Of a DNA stretch of 64,000 nt, positions 37,688-46,400 are shown one piece after another. Origin of the DNA: Virgibacillus proomii (lineage in GTDB: Bacteria; Bacillota; Bacilli; Bacillales; Amphibacillaceae); NCBI RefSeq assembly GCF_900162615.1, contig NZ_FUFN01000009.1, positions 558,519 to 622,518 of the forward strand. Direction: 5' to 3'. A model generated the notes under the pieces. The model saw nothing but the letters and a program-made list of their open reading frames with translations, did not search any database and was not told where the DNA came from. How positions within the stretch are numbered: the stretch's first letter is position 1; each line of letters begins with the position of its first letter. The translations under genes were made by a program, and so were the position numbers.

Positions 37688-37925
37688 AGCTGTTCAAAAA
37701 GTCCGGTAAAAATGACACATCCATTTTTTCATTGGCTTGTTTCTTGTTGCTCATGCTTCGTAACTAGATGCACTGCACCACTCAGAACTTTAACACACAG
37801 GACGTGTTGGTATGTCAGCGTTGTTACAGAAAAGGAAAGCTAGCATGATATATCGCGTTTTTTAGGAGTAAGACTTTGACAGCGATACATCACAGGAAGA
37901 AAAAGTGTTTTTTAAGGACATTGCG
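37688..37925. repeat. Decayed repeat with reverse module B
   Basis: The stretch from 37826 (GGAAAGCTAGCATGATATATC, then TTTGACAGCGATACATCAC, AGGAAGAAAAAGTGTTTTTT) is a reverse-orientation module B. The part before it (CTGTTCAAAAAGTCCGG) recalls the start of 51793 (TTGTTCAAAAGTTGC). No gene is visible. Confidence 0.45.
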
Positions 37926-37984
37926 AATTAATCGATATTAAGCTTTTTAATCCTCTATTTTCACATACACTGTACTATATTTTG

Positions 37985-38707
37985 TTAAACAATTGCCCTG
38001 TTAATTTCAGTGGAATAAGCATATATTTTATATTTTTCCAATTCATCTGTGGTTATAAGTACGGATGGGTATTTTCTAAAGCGTTTCATTTGGTCAACGC
38101 TATTGACCGTCCAGGCTACAACTTGAATTCCTAATTTATCACATTTATGAATATATTTTTCTTTTAAACCATCATACTTAACAGCAATATAAGTTGCATG
38201 AAGCTTTTCTATTAATCTAAAATGGGACCGTTTTAACTTATTTACGAGTGGACCTATTTTTATATCGCTAGAAATTTTTCTTAATTTTGCTAATGATTGA
38301 TGGTCAAATGATATAACATAAACTTGATCTAACATATCAAGCTTCTTTATAATTGCAAAAACTTTTTCTTCCATACAATTATATAATTTCGTATTTTTCA
38401 TTTCTATAGAAACAATCACTTTATTTTTAGCTAATCGAAGTACTTCCTCTAGAGTGGGGATCCTCTCAAACTCTCCTACTGTAAATTGTAATAGTTCTGA
38501 TAGCGTATAATGACGTATTTCTCCACTCCCATTAGTCATTCTATCGATCTTATGGTCATGCATAACAACAGGAATACCATCTTTACTTAAATGCACATCT
38601 AATTCAATATGCGTAAAGCCTAGTTCAATAGCGGCTTGAAAAGAAGACAATGTATTTTCTGGATACTTAACTGGATAGCCTCTATGACCAATTCCTCTAA
38701 TATGCAA
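37985..38707 (-). CDS. Glycerophosphodiester phosphodiesterase, 240 aa
   Basis: GDPD-family enzyme that splits glycerophosphodiesters into glycerol 3-phosphate and an alcohol. GHRGYPVKYPENTLSSFQAA (catalytic His and the E-N pair) near the N-terminus, ELDVHLSKDGIPVVMHDHKIDRMTNGSG near 38-65 with the second histidine, VSIEMKN for the third metal ligand. There is no signal peptide, so it is cytosolic. The start is TTG 38707 behind AAGGAG. A PhoP/WalR-type box lies about 90 nt upstream, which suits recovery of phosphate from teichoic acid or lipid turnover. Confidence 0.85.
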   Translation of the reverse strand: MHIRGIGHRGYPVKYPENTLSSFQAAIELGFTHIELDVHLSKDGIPVVMHDHKIDRMTNGSGEIRHYTLSELLQFTVGEFERIPTLEEVLRLAKNKVIVSIEMKNTKLYNCMEEKVFAIIKKLDMLDQVYVISFDHQSLAKLRKISSDIKIGPLVNKLKRSHFRLIEKLHATYIAVKYDGLKEKYIHKCDKLGIQVVAWTVNSVDQMKRFRKYPSVLITTDELEKYKIYAYSTEINRAIV

Positions 38708-38797
38708 ATGAATTCTCCTTCCTAGATTTGAGAATAAAATTTATGTCATTTGTTTATTTCATTATAAACTTAGACTATTAAAATCATATTAGAAAAA

Positions 38798-38814
38798 AGT
38801 AAATTATTTGTAAA
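38798..38814 (-). promoter_or_regulatory. PhoP/WalR-type box upstream of the GDPD gene
   Basis: AGTAAA-N5-TGTAAA on the plus strand (minus strand TTTACA-N5-TTTACT). The flank TTTTAAC is shared with the box at 42375. Confidence 0.45.
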
Positions 38815-38959
38815 TTTTAACTTCCTTTTAGGCTAAAGGTATTACTAAATCATAACAGGAAAATCAAGAAACCATATTAGAGGCCACTTTTAGAATAAAC
38901 TCTTAGCCAACAAAATAAGATCCTTATAGGGAAGCTTTACCTAATATAAGTAATCCATC

Positions 38960-40309
38960 TCATGAAATTTGATAATTCGATTTGCTATTCGTAACAGCAC
39001 TCATTAATTTCTTTACAATAGTTACTGCTACACAGCCATTTAATACACACATCATTGGAATTATAAAAAATCCATAACGTGGGATCGTTAAAAACAAATT
39101 AGATAATGCAATATACATGATAATCATTCCAGAAATTGCGACTATTCTTTTATTGCGAATAAACATAGAAATAAATAATGATACAAAGGCTGTATTAACA
39201 ATAATAGTATGCACAATTTTAAAATATAAAGTAATATTAGATGCCGGATAAAAGTAAATGGCATCCGGCAGCTTAAACAATTCATAAGTCTTCCCTACAG
39301 TAAACCAAGCGAACCATAATCCAAAGTTAGTTTGGAAACCTTCTTTGATTTTCATCAAAGCATATTCTTTACTGTCCAACCCTAATTTCTCTTGTTCCTT
39401 AAAATAATCAGAGAAATCATACATATTAAATGGATTACTACCGGCAAACCAACTATTGCCAGAATGAGTAGAAAAAAGGATGAATTCATGGAAAAGAATA
39501 AAGTTTCTAATAACCCAAGGGCCAATTACAATAAAAGCTCCTAAAGCCCAAATTCCACTCGTAATTAACCATTGCTTTAGATTGGACCGATACTTCATAG
39601 ATATTATTAAAAATCCAATCAAAACTAAAGGTGCAATAACTGGTCTAATCATAACACTGTAACAGAAAATAACTGCAAACAAAAAATGGAGATATTTTTT
39701 GTCTGTTTTGATTGCTAGAATAAATATATAAGTTGCTAAACAAAAAAAGAAAATCGCTGGTATTTCGGTTAAAGCGGTTCGAAAAAAATGAAGCGGTGTA
39801 AAATAAGTTGCATACAGTCCGCTTGCAATAACTCCTGCCCAACGGCTTTTAACGACGTTTTTTGCAATTAAATAAACTAACCATATTGTCCCTACGCTTA
39901 ATAATAAATTAAATACCTTTACTATTGTCATCTGTTCCATATTCAATAAATTTGCAATTTGAAATAAGGCAACAAGTAACATCGGAAAACCGGGTGTTAC
40001 AAACGCATTACTTTTTAAATCTGTATTGTAGCCATATATACCATCTTCAATGATTTGGTTTGCCATTTTAGTATATAAATAAGCATCTCTGCTGCCATAT
40101 TTCCAAGTATGCTCCTTAAGTTTAGCTACCTCTTCACTTATTTCTCCATTTTCTAATTGTTCTTCAATTTCCTCTTTTGATGGTTTTATGAAATTACTTC
40201 CTGGATGCTCTATCAAATAATAAATATGTAATAAAGTTGATCCAATTAAAATGGTTACAAGTATATATAAGGTTAATTTTTTTTGTATGTGATTAAATTT
40301 ATCTTGCAA
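38960..40309 (-). CDS. GT39-like membrane glycosyltransferase, 449 aa
   Basis: A GT-C type polytopic membrane protein (about 11 helices) of the dolichyl/undecaprenyl-phosphate-sugar glycosyltransferase group. After the first helix there is a large outer loop with EHTWKYGSRDAYLYTKMANQ, an acidic/aromatic region like the active-site loop, then helix pairs with FRTALTEIPAIFFF. It would use Und-P-sugar made by the GT2 of the same operon to decorate a wall polymer or protein outside. The start is TTG 40309, overlapping the SMR gene by 11 nt. The acceptor is unknown. Confidence 0.75.
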   Translation of the reverse strand: MQDKFNHIQKKLTLYILVTILIGSTLLHIYYLIEHPGSNFIKPSKEEIEEQLENGEISEEVAKLKEHTWKYGSRDAYLYTKMANQIIEDGIYGYNTDLKSNAFVTPGFPMLLVALFQIANLLNMEQMTIVKVFNLLLSVGTIWLVYLIAKNVVKSRWAGVIASGLYATYFTPLHFFRTALTEIPAIFFFCLATYIFILAIKTDKKYLHFLFAVIFCYSVMIRPVIAPLVLIGFLIISMKYRSNLKQWLITSGIWALGAFIVIGPWVIRNFILFHEFILFSTHSGNSWFAGSNPFNMYDFSDYFKEQEKLGLDSKEYALMKIKEGFQTNFGLWFAWFTVGKTYELFKLPDAIYFYPASNITLYFKIVHTIIVNTAFVSLFISMFIRNKRIVAISGMIIMYIALSNLFLTIPRYGFFIIPMMCVLNGCVAVTIVKKLMSAVTNSKSNYQIS

Positions 40310-40640
40310 TTAAATACACCCCGAATACGATTACTACTGCTCCAACCCATTGGATTGGCGTCACAACCTCTTTAAATATAAAAAAACCAATAAAAACACC
40401 TAGTACATATGCTAAACTCTGAAATGGGTAGGCAATGCTAAATGGCATTCTTGAAAGTATATAGAGCCATAGACCTGTTGCAAATACATAAATAATGCCC
40501 CCACCAATAATATACGGAGATTTTATAATTGAAATAATATTTCCCAACCCCATTATTCCAATTTTCGATACTCCGACTTTCCATAACATTTGCCCGCTTA
40601 CTAATAATATAATATTTATAATTAACAATAAGTAATTCAT
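40299..40640 (-). CDS. SMR/EamA-type small membrane transporter, 113 aa
   Basis: A four-helix small multidrug-resistance-type protein: YLLLIINIILLVSGQMLWKVG, a glycine-rich second segment, MPFSIAYPFQSLAYVLGVFIGFFIF and WVGAVVIVFGVYLIAR. In this gene context (between GT2/DUF2304 and GT39) such proteins resemble ArnE/ArnF, which flip undecaprenyl-phosphate-linked sugars. A flippase role is therefore more likely than drug export. It overlaps the genes on both sides by 4 and 11 nt. Confidence 0.75.
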   Translation of the reverse strand: MNYLLLIINIILLVSGQMLWKVGVSKIGIMGLGNIISIIKSPYIIGGGIIYVFATGLWLYILSRMPFSIAYPFQSLAYVLGVFIGFFIFKEVVTPIQWVGAVVIVFGVYLIAR

Positions 40641-40999
40641 GTTTGTTTATTCCTCTGATTAGAAACTTGTTTTTGATACTCTTCTTTAAGTAACGCAAAT
40701 TCTTGAGTCAAAACAAATACTTTATTGTTCAATTTCGATATTCGCTTTGTTAAATCGAATATCATCACAATAATACTTAGTAATCCAAACAAAAACAGTA
40801 AACTTGGAGCGTATACTATATTTAATAAATCAGCTAAAAATTCTAACAAGCCTCTAGATAAACTTAATATTCCTAACAGAACACAGGTAAAGATCCAAAT
40901 TATGGAGTCCCTCGTTTCTAAGATCCCTCTACGAACCGATTCTATTACTAAAATAAAGAGAGCGCATACGATAATAAAACTAAAAAACGTAATATCCAT
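40637..40999 (-). CDS. DUF2304 membrane protein, 120 aa
   Basis: Three predicted helices (FFSFIIVCALFILVIESV, IIWIFTCVLLGILSL, APSLLFLFGLLSIIVMIFDL) and a C-terminal coiled-coil tail (KRISKLNNKVFVLTQEFALLKEEY). DUF2304 genes usually follow GT2 enzymes of the DPM1 type, so it may anchor or support that enzyme; the molecular function is unknown. Confidence 0.8.
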   Translation of the reverse strand: MDITFFSFIIVCALFILVIESVRRGILETRDSIIWIFTCVLLGILSLSRGLLEFLADLLNIVYAPSLLFLFGLLSIIVMIFDLTKRISKLNNKVFVLTQEFALLKEEYQKQVSNQRNKQT

Positions 41000-41007
41000 A
41001 GAACAAC

Positions 41008-41724
41008 TTACTCCTTAACAATTGATTGCATCAATATGGATAGTGTTACTTTCCCCATATAGTAAACACTTTTCCAAAATGTTATTGAAGACTCTCCACC
41101 TTGCCGAGCTGCCATATTTGCGGTTACTTCTCTAATTCGCATGTTTTTTCTGTTCAGATGCATAAGAACCTCAGGCTCAGGATAGTCTTTAGGATAATCA
41201 TGTGCAAATAAACAAATTACTCGTCTGTTTATAGCACGATAACCTGAAGTTGGATCTGTATAACTTTTGTTAGTCAGTAATTTTAAAATTAAATAAAAAT
41301 AGTAAATCCCTATTCTTCTTGTCTTACTTCCGCTATAGCTCGTCTTTTGTAAAAATCTTGAACCAACAACCATATCTTCTTCATTCTTTATGATTGGCTT
41401 AATTAACTCTAGAAAATCATTGGTATTGTGCTGACCATCTGCATCAAACTGAACTGCAATCTCATATCCATGGTTATAAGCATATTTATATCCTGTTTGA
41501 ACTGCTCCGCCTATCCCCAGATTCATTGGAAGATTTAACAGTACAACATCAAAACTTGCTACAATGTCTGCAGTTTTGTCAGTGGATCCATCATTTACGA
41601 CACATATTTCCAAGCTTTTTATGTTACTTTTTAATTTCATTAGACTGTTCAATGTAGAAGCAATACTCGCTTCTTCATTGTAAGCTGGAACGATAATCAA
41701 TGTTTTTGGTACTTTTATAACCAT
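41008..41724 (-). CDS. GT2 polyprenyl-phosphate sugar synthase (DPM1-like), 238 aa
   Basis: A soluble or membrane-associated family-2 glycosyltransferase with no C-terminal helices, like dolichol-phosphate mannose synthase. TLIIVPAYNEEASI, CVVNDGSTDKTADIV, LPMNLGIGGAVQTGYKYA, VQFDADGQHNTNDF (DxD-type) and TSGYRAINRRV are the landmarks. It should make Und-P-hexose from a nucleotide sugar. It is the first gene of a four-gene operon with DUF2304, SMR and GT39. ATG follows GAGAGGGGTGGG. Two R1 copies lie directly upstream. Confidence 0.85.
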   Translation of the reverse strand: MVIKVPKTLIIVPAYNEEASIASTLNSLMKLKSNIKSLEICVVNDGSTDKTADIVASFDVVLLNLPMNLGIGGAVQTGYKYAYNHGYEIAVQFDADGQHNTNDFLELIKPIIKNEEDMVVGSRFLQKTSYSGSKTRRIGIYYFYLILKLLTNKSYTDPTSGYRAINRRVICLFAHDYPKDYPEPEVLMHLNRKNMRIREVTANMAARQGGESSITFWKSVYYMGKVTLSILMQSIVKE

Positions 41725-41799
41725 CTTCCCACCCCTCTCTTAGAAAGACTTTGCTTATTACCAAGTCTTTATGGCGAAAGCTATCGTTTTTCTTATACG

Positions 41800-41986
41800 A
41801 TAAAGTGAAACTTTATTCAGTAAGAGTTTTCTTCCCTCTCCTACTGAATATTAGTACTATAAGGGTATGACCTAAAGGCCCTTGAACCAATCGGGCATTT
41901 AGGTGCCGTTTTCTCCCACTTTGACCCTTTGTATCAACTAAAGGCTCTTGAAGCAGAGTCTTACGGCACCTTACATGCGGGATAAA
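41800..41986 (+). repeat. R1 repeat, full length, first of a tandem pair
   Basis: ATAAAGTGAAACTTTATTC start, CAGTAAGAG/CTCCTACTG stem, GGGTATGACCTAAAGGCCC, ACCAATCGGGCATTTA, terminal stem GGTGCCGT / ACGGCACC, end TTACATGCGGGATAAAG shared with the next copy. It is preceded by the small repeat CTTTATGGCGAAAGCTATCG also seen at 12782. Confidence 0.9.
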
Positions 41987-42160
41987 GTGAAACTTCATTC
42001 CGTGAAATGCTTTTTACACGGAATGTTAGTACCACAAGGGTATGACCTAAAGGCCCTTGAACCAACGGGCATTTAGGTGCCGTTTTCTCCCATTTAGACT
42101 CTTTTGTATCAAATTTAGGACTTGAAGTGGGAAACTTACGGCACCTTACATGCGGGATAA
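41982..42160 (+). repeat. R1 repeat, full length, second of a tandem pair
   Basis: ATAAAGTGAAACTTCATTC start. First stem ATTCCGTG / CACGGAAT replaces the CAGTAGGAG stem of the neighbouring copy. The rest follows the R1 pattern to TTACATGCGGGATAAAG. Confidence 0.9.
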
Positions 42161-42374
42161 AGCCTAAGGTTTTATACTTTCCTATAGTACAAGATTAAAT
42201 TGTGCCTTCTTAATTATTATTCACTTGTTTTAATCGCTATATTCATTTTCAATTGCACCAAAAAAGAGGGTATCCTAAAAACATACTTCACCCTACTATG
42301 ACTGGGGGACTTCAAAATTATTTTTGATATACTTATTAGTGTAAACATTGTATATTAATTAAATATTAGCCAAA

Positions 42375-42391
42375 GGTAAATTTTTTGTAAA
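42375..42391 (-). promoter_or_regulatory. PhoP/WalR-type box upstream of the GT2 operon
   Basis: GGTAAA-N5-TGTAAA with following TTTTAAC, almost the same as 38798-38820. It would have to act through about 650 bp containing two R1 copies. Confidence 0.4.
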
Positions 42392-42576
42392 TTTTAACAA
42401 ATATTAATTTAAAAATATTTTTATACCGGTTATTAAACGGTAAATATTTAGCAGGATATCATAAGTTCTACGACATCCTACTAATTATTTAAACTTTCTT
42501 ATTTAAAGCTAGTGCTTGTAAGTCATCCGGCTCTCTTTTCTTGTCAACTGCATTTCTTACTATTTAACCCCCGTAT

Positions 42577-43022
42577 TTATCCACCTCCTCCCTCATATTT
42601 ATCTTTCATATATTGCAAATATTTTTTCGATGTTCCTTTTGGAATGCTTAAACTCTTCCATTTATCTCCTTTTAGCTGTTTTCCGATATATACAATTTGA
42701 CCAACATGACCAGAATAGTGGTCAAGCTGCCTCTCAATTGCATCTATTACTAATAGTGGTTCTGCTCGAATCATGACATGCTTTTCTAAATCTTTTTCAG
42801 TTAGTTCACATAATGCTGTAAATAATACACCCCATCCCTCCGTCCATCTGGAAAGCATATTTCCATGCAAATGTTTCACAATAACGGCAATGTTATTTGA
42901 ACATTCATTTGGTGCCCAGTTAATATCCTCTTCTGACAACTGTTCAAGGTTTTATCTCCTTGTTCTTTTACATGTTTAAATCGCTTCATAATTATCTGTA
43001 AATATTCTTTACCTATTCCCAT
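42577..43022 (-). pseudogene. DUF1572 (DinB-like) pseudogene
   Basis: Starts properly at ATG 43022 behind GGAGC (MGIGKEYLQIIMKRFKHVKEQGDKTL), but near 42943 one base is missing: the frame reads NSC where EQLSEEDINW is expected, and the rest continues in the next frame. In the second part NMLSRWT joins directly to EGWGVLFTAL, lacking about 35 residues usual between them in the family. The remaining C-terminal part (RQLDHYSGHVGQIVYIGKQL) is well kept. With both a frameshift and a deletion it is very probably non-functional. DUF1572 proteins are DinB-like metal-binding four-helix proteins. Confidence 0.75.
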
Positions 43023-43406
43023 AGCAAGCTCCTTACCCTAAATGATGGTTTTTAATCTCATTTTAACCACTCTCTATTTAGCCTATTCTACCTTTATATA
43101 TGCTCAATACCTCTTGGCTCATTTTCAATTGTTTTTTACAATCCCCTACGCTCTACCTTATAATCCAGAATTTTTACTATAAAATGCCATGTGAGCAGCA
43201 AGTTTAGAAACTGTTCGTCTTAAGGCATACAAAAGGCGATCATACATCTCGGTTTTGATCTAGTACTGTTTCTTTTTACATAGTCTTAAACTTAGAAAAC
43301 TTTTAAATAATTGGAAGCAACTTTTATCCATCTTCGTAGCACACTTTTGAACCCTTCCTTGTACGCCTACAATCATCTGTTAAAAAACGAAATTAAATAT
43401 AAATAA
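43023..43406. other. Non-coding gap
   Basis: No gene or R1 copy. Low-G+C sequence with no signal that I can name. Confidence 0.35.
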
Positions 43407-43446
43407 GCACCTCAAAAGTCTAATTTCATTCTAACGTTTGAGGTGC
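43407..43446 (-). terminator. Terminator of the S8 protease gene
   Basis: GCACCTCAAA / TTTGAGGTGC, 10-bp stem, 23 nt past the stop codon, followed by TTATTTATATTT on the minus strand. Confidence 0.75.
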
Positions 43447-43469
43447 ATAAAATACTGAATTTTCTTTAT

Positions 43470-46400
43470 TTAAGCAAAAATTTCCCAAAACCACCCAAAT
43501 AATAATGCTAATTTAGTAAAAATATAGCCGAACAAGCTGCCTTCTCCGCTATCCTTATTCTTATCTTCATTTTTATCCACTAATTTAGTAACTGTATAGG
43601 TTGCAATTGTTTCATGTCCAGCTAAATCGACTGCTTTAAATTCAAATTTATTTTTTCCTTCTGTTAGATCGAGCTCTACCTCAATTTCTTCATGAAAACG
43701 ATTTTTCCCATATGGTTGAGATAGGTCATGTCTATATACATGATCACCATCGACAAATAAATGGATGGCATCAAAATTATCTCTGACTTTTGCTTTCACT
43801 GTGATCGTATTTGCTTTCGTTTTCTTTTTTCCTTTTACACTTAACTTAGCAGGTTGGCTATCAACGAAATAGCGGCGGCCAATTTCCGTCTCATTGTCAC
43901 GTTTATCAATTGCCTTTATTTTGGCAAAATGATAGTCGTCTTTTTTATGTGTTACCGGTAAGGAAAAATTATAGCGGTTTTTCTCTTTATTAAAAGTTAA
44001 TTCTGCCTTCTCACCATTAATGGTTACTTCCTTTACTTCCGATTCATCTGTTACATAGCCTGAGAATACAACTTCCTTACTATCGCTTACACTCAATGAT
44101 TCTGGAGATTGTAAACGAAGATCAGGTACGGTTGTATCTGGCTTCACCATTTCCGCTTCTGCTTCTACTTTATTTCCGGCATAATCGGTAGCAACAACCG
44201 TAATAGTTGATTCTGGGTCCATATTTGGTAAGGAGTGTTCTGTCTCACCATTTACATAAGGCTCCTTTAATACCGATTCACCATCTATCAATACATCCCA
44301 GGAAGCAACACCACTTCCAACTTCTGTGTCTTCCACATGAACCGTAAGCAACTCTTTATCAAAGCTATAGGAAGCTTCAAGCTTTGGAGGCGTCTTATCT
44401 AAAATAACTGGCAGCTTTAGAGCCTGCCATTTTGCTCCTTCATAATCAATGATCCCTTCTGCTTGTAAATAGTATTTACCTTCCGGCGCAGGCTTACCTT
44501 TGATTTTACCATCCCATGCCCTTGCACTTGAAATAGAATAAGAGGTTCCAATACCAGAATCATAGAAATCTTTCCTAATATTAGACTCCAAGCGAATTGT
44601 ACGTATTTTTTCCCCTTTTTCATTTAAGACAGTAAATCTTGCATCTTTGGCATTTCTTAAAAATGATAATATCATTAATGCATCATCTTGAACGCCATCA
44701 TCATTTGGGGAGAATGCAATTTTTTCCGGGTTCATTTTACCAGTTACCAAGTCCTTGCCTAAAAAGTCATATTGTATCTCACCATCCGCGTCTTTTCCAG
44801 CCGATGTAATAACACCTGTCATACCATAAAAAGAGTCATCCTCCCACATAGGCTGGTCAAAAATTGGTGCACGATTCCAATCACCTTTAAAGCCTGCATA
44901 AGGAACTGTTAATTTCGGATGTGTGTCTGTCGGATCTGTCAATGTGACGAAACCTTCCAGCCAGTAACCATTTGTAAACTGTTTTATTAATGAATCGTCT
45001 ACAGAGCTTACATCAATCGTTACGGTAAAGGTTACCGCCTCGTTTGTCGGCACTTCGATAGAAGCTTTGTCCTTACCATTAATTTTAACAATGTCACCTA
45101 GATCATTTGTTGCTAAAACGTTTGGAGCCGTTACAATCTTGTCATTGCTAATTGCTGTTGTATCTGTTTGAGCATTGGCTTCCACTTCATATTGGATCGG
45201 TTCATCACTAAAGTTTTCTGCTGTTAATTCAAAGGAAACTCGATCAGCAGAAACTTCTTTTAACGCTACTTTCGCTTCTTTCGTTTTTGCTTCTGTTACC
45301 ATTACTGGAGTAGCCAGTGCCGCATGTAATTGCATCAAACCAGAACCCTGACGGCGAGGAGAAACAAGCTCATCTTCAAATGTCACTTGTTTAGATGTAT
45401 TCATTAATAAATTTTTAGCTAGCTTGATCCGATCAGCTTGTTCATAACCGAATTCCTTATCCACACGTTGTAAAACTAATGCTCCACCTCCCGCAACATG
45501 TGGGGCTGCCATGGAAGTTCCGCTCATCAATCCATATTGATTATCGTTTAAAGTGGAATAAATTTGTCCACCAGGAGCAGTAATTTCCGGTTTAAAGTCA
45601 AGATTCGGTGTTAAACCCCAAGAAGAAAAAGCACTCATTTTACCTGCATCAGGATTGTCCATCGTTCCCGATTCTCCAAAAAAGGCAATGGATACAGATT
45701 GATCCTTCCTAATTGCCTCAACTAATTTATCTCCATCGCTTTTTAACATGAACAAATGAGGAATTGTAATTTCTGAATCTGTCGCCATACTGACGACACC
45801 ATCTGTATTATTATAAATAATAACCCCGGCAGCGCCTGCAGCTTGTGCATTTAACGCTTTATCTGTAAACGTAATTTCTCCACGCTGAATCAATGCATAT
45901 TTCCCTTCCACATCTATTCCTTTAAAATCTTCTGGAAGCCCTAGCCCAGCATCAAAGACAGTAAATTCACTACCATCTGTTGGTGGACTTGTATTACCTG
46001 CTGAGAGGAATGCAGCAGTGTCTTCCTCGCCGTCAATTTTATGCGTTAATTCATCTACTTCCATAAATGTATTTTCAAAAGAAGCAACTTGCAATGATTC
46101 TGTAGCAACACCTGGAGAACCGACTAGCCCATAATCTGGGTTAGTAGCAAATGGGAAAGAAAATCCATCTCCAAATAAGGCTGAGTTGCCACCGGATATG
46201 GACATTAACACTCCATTCTCAACAGCGCGTGAGACTGCTTGTTGCTCTGGTGAATCTTTACTCACATAGCCTGCAGGTGAACCTAGACTTAAGTTTAGAG
46301 CATCTACCCCTAATTTAATCGCATCATCAATCGCTTTTATATAAACATCTCCAAATGTTGATTGCATCTGAGGATCATTTCCAAATACCTTTAAAGCAAG

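Noticed and set aside
41813..41998. 61-codon frame inside an R1 copy
   Set aside because: The frame is not kept in other R1 copies, whose stems change freely, so R1 is not protein-coding.
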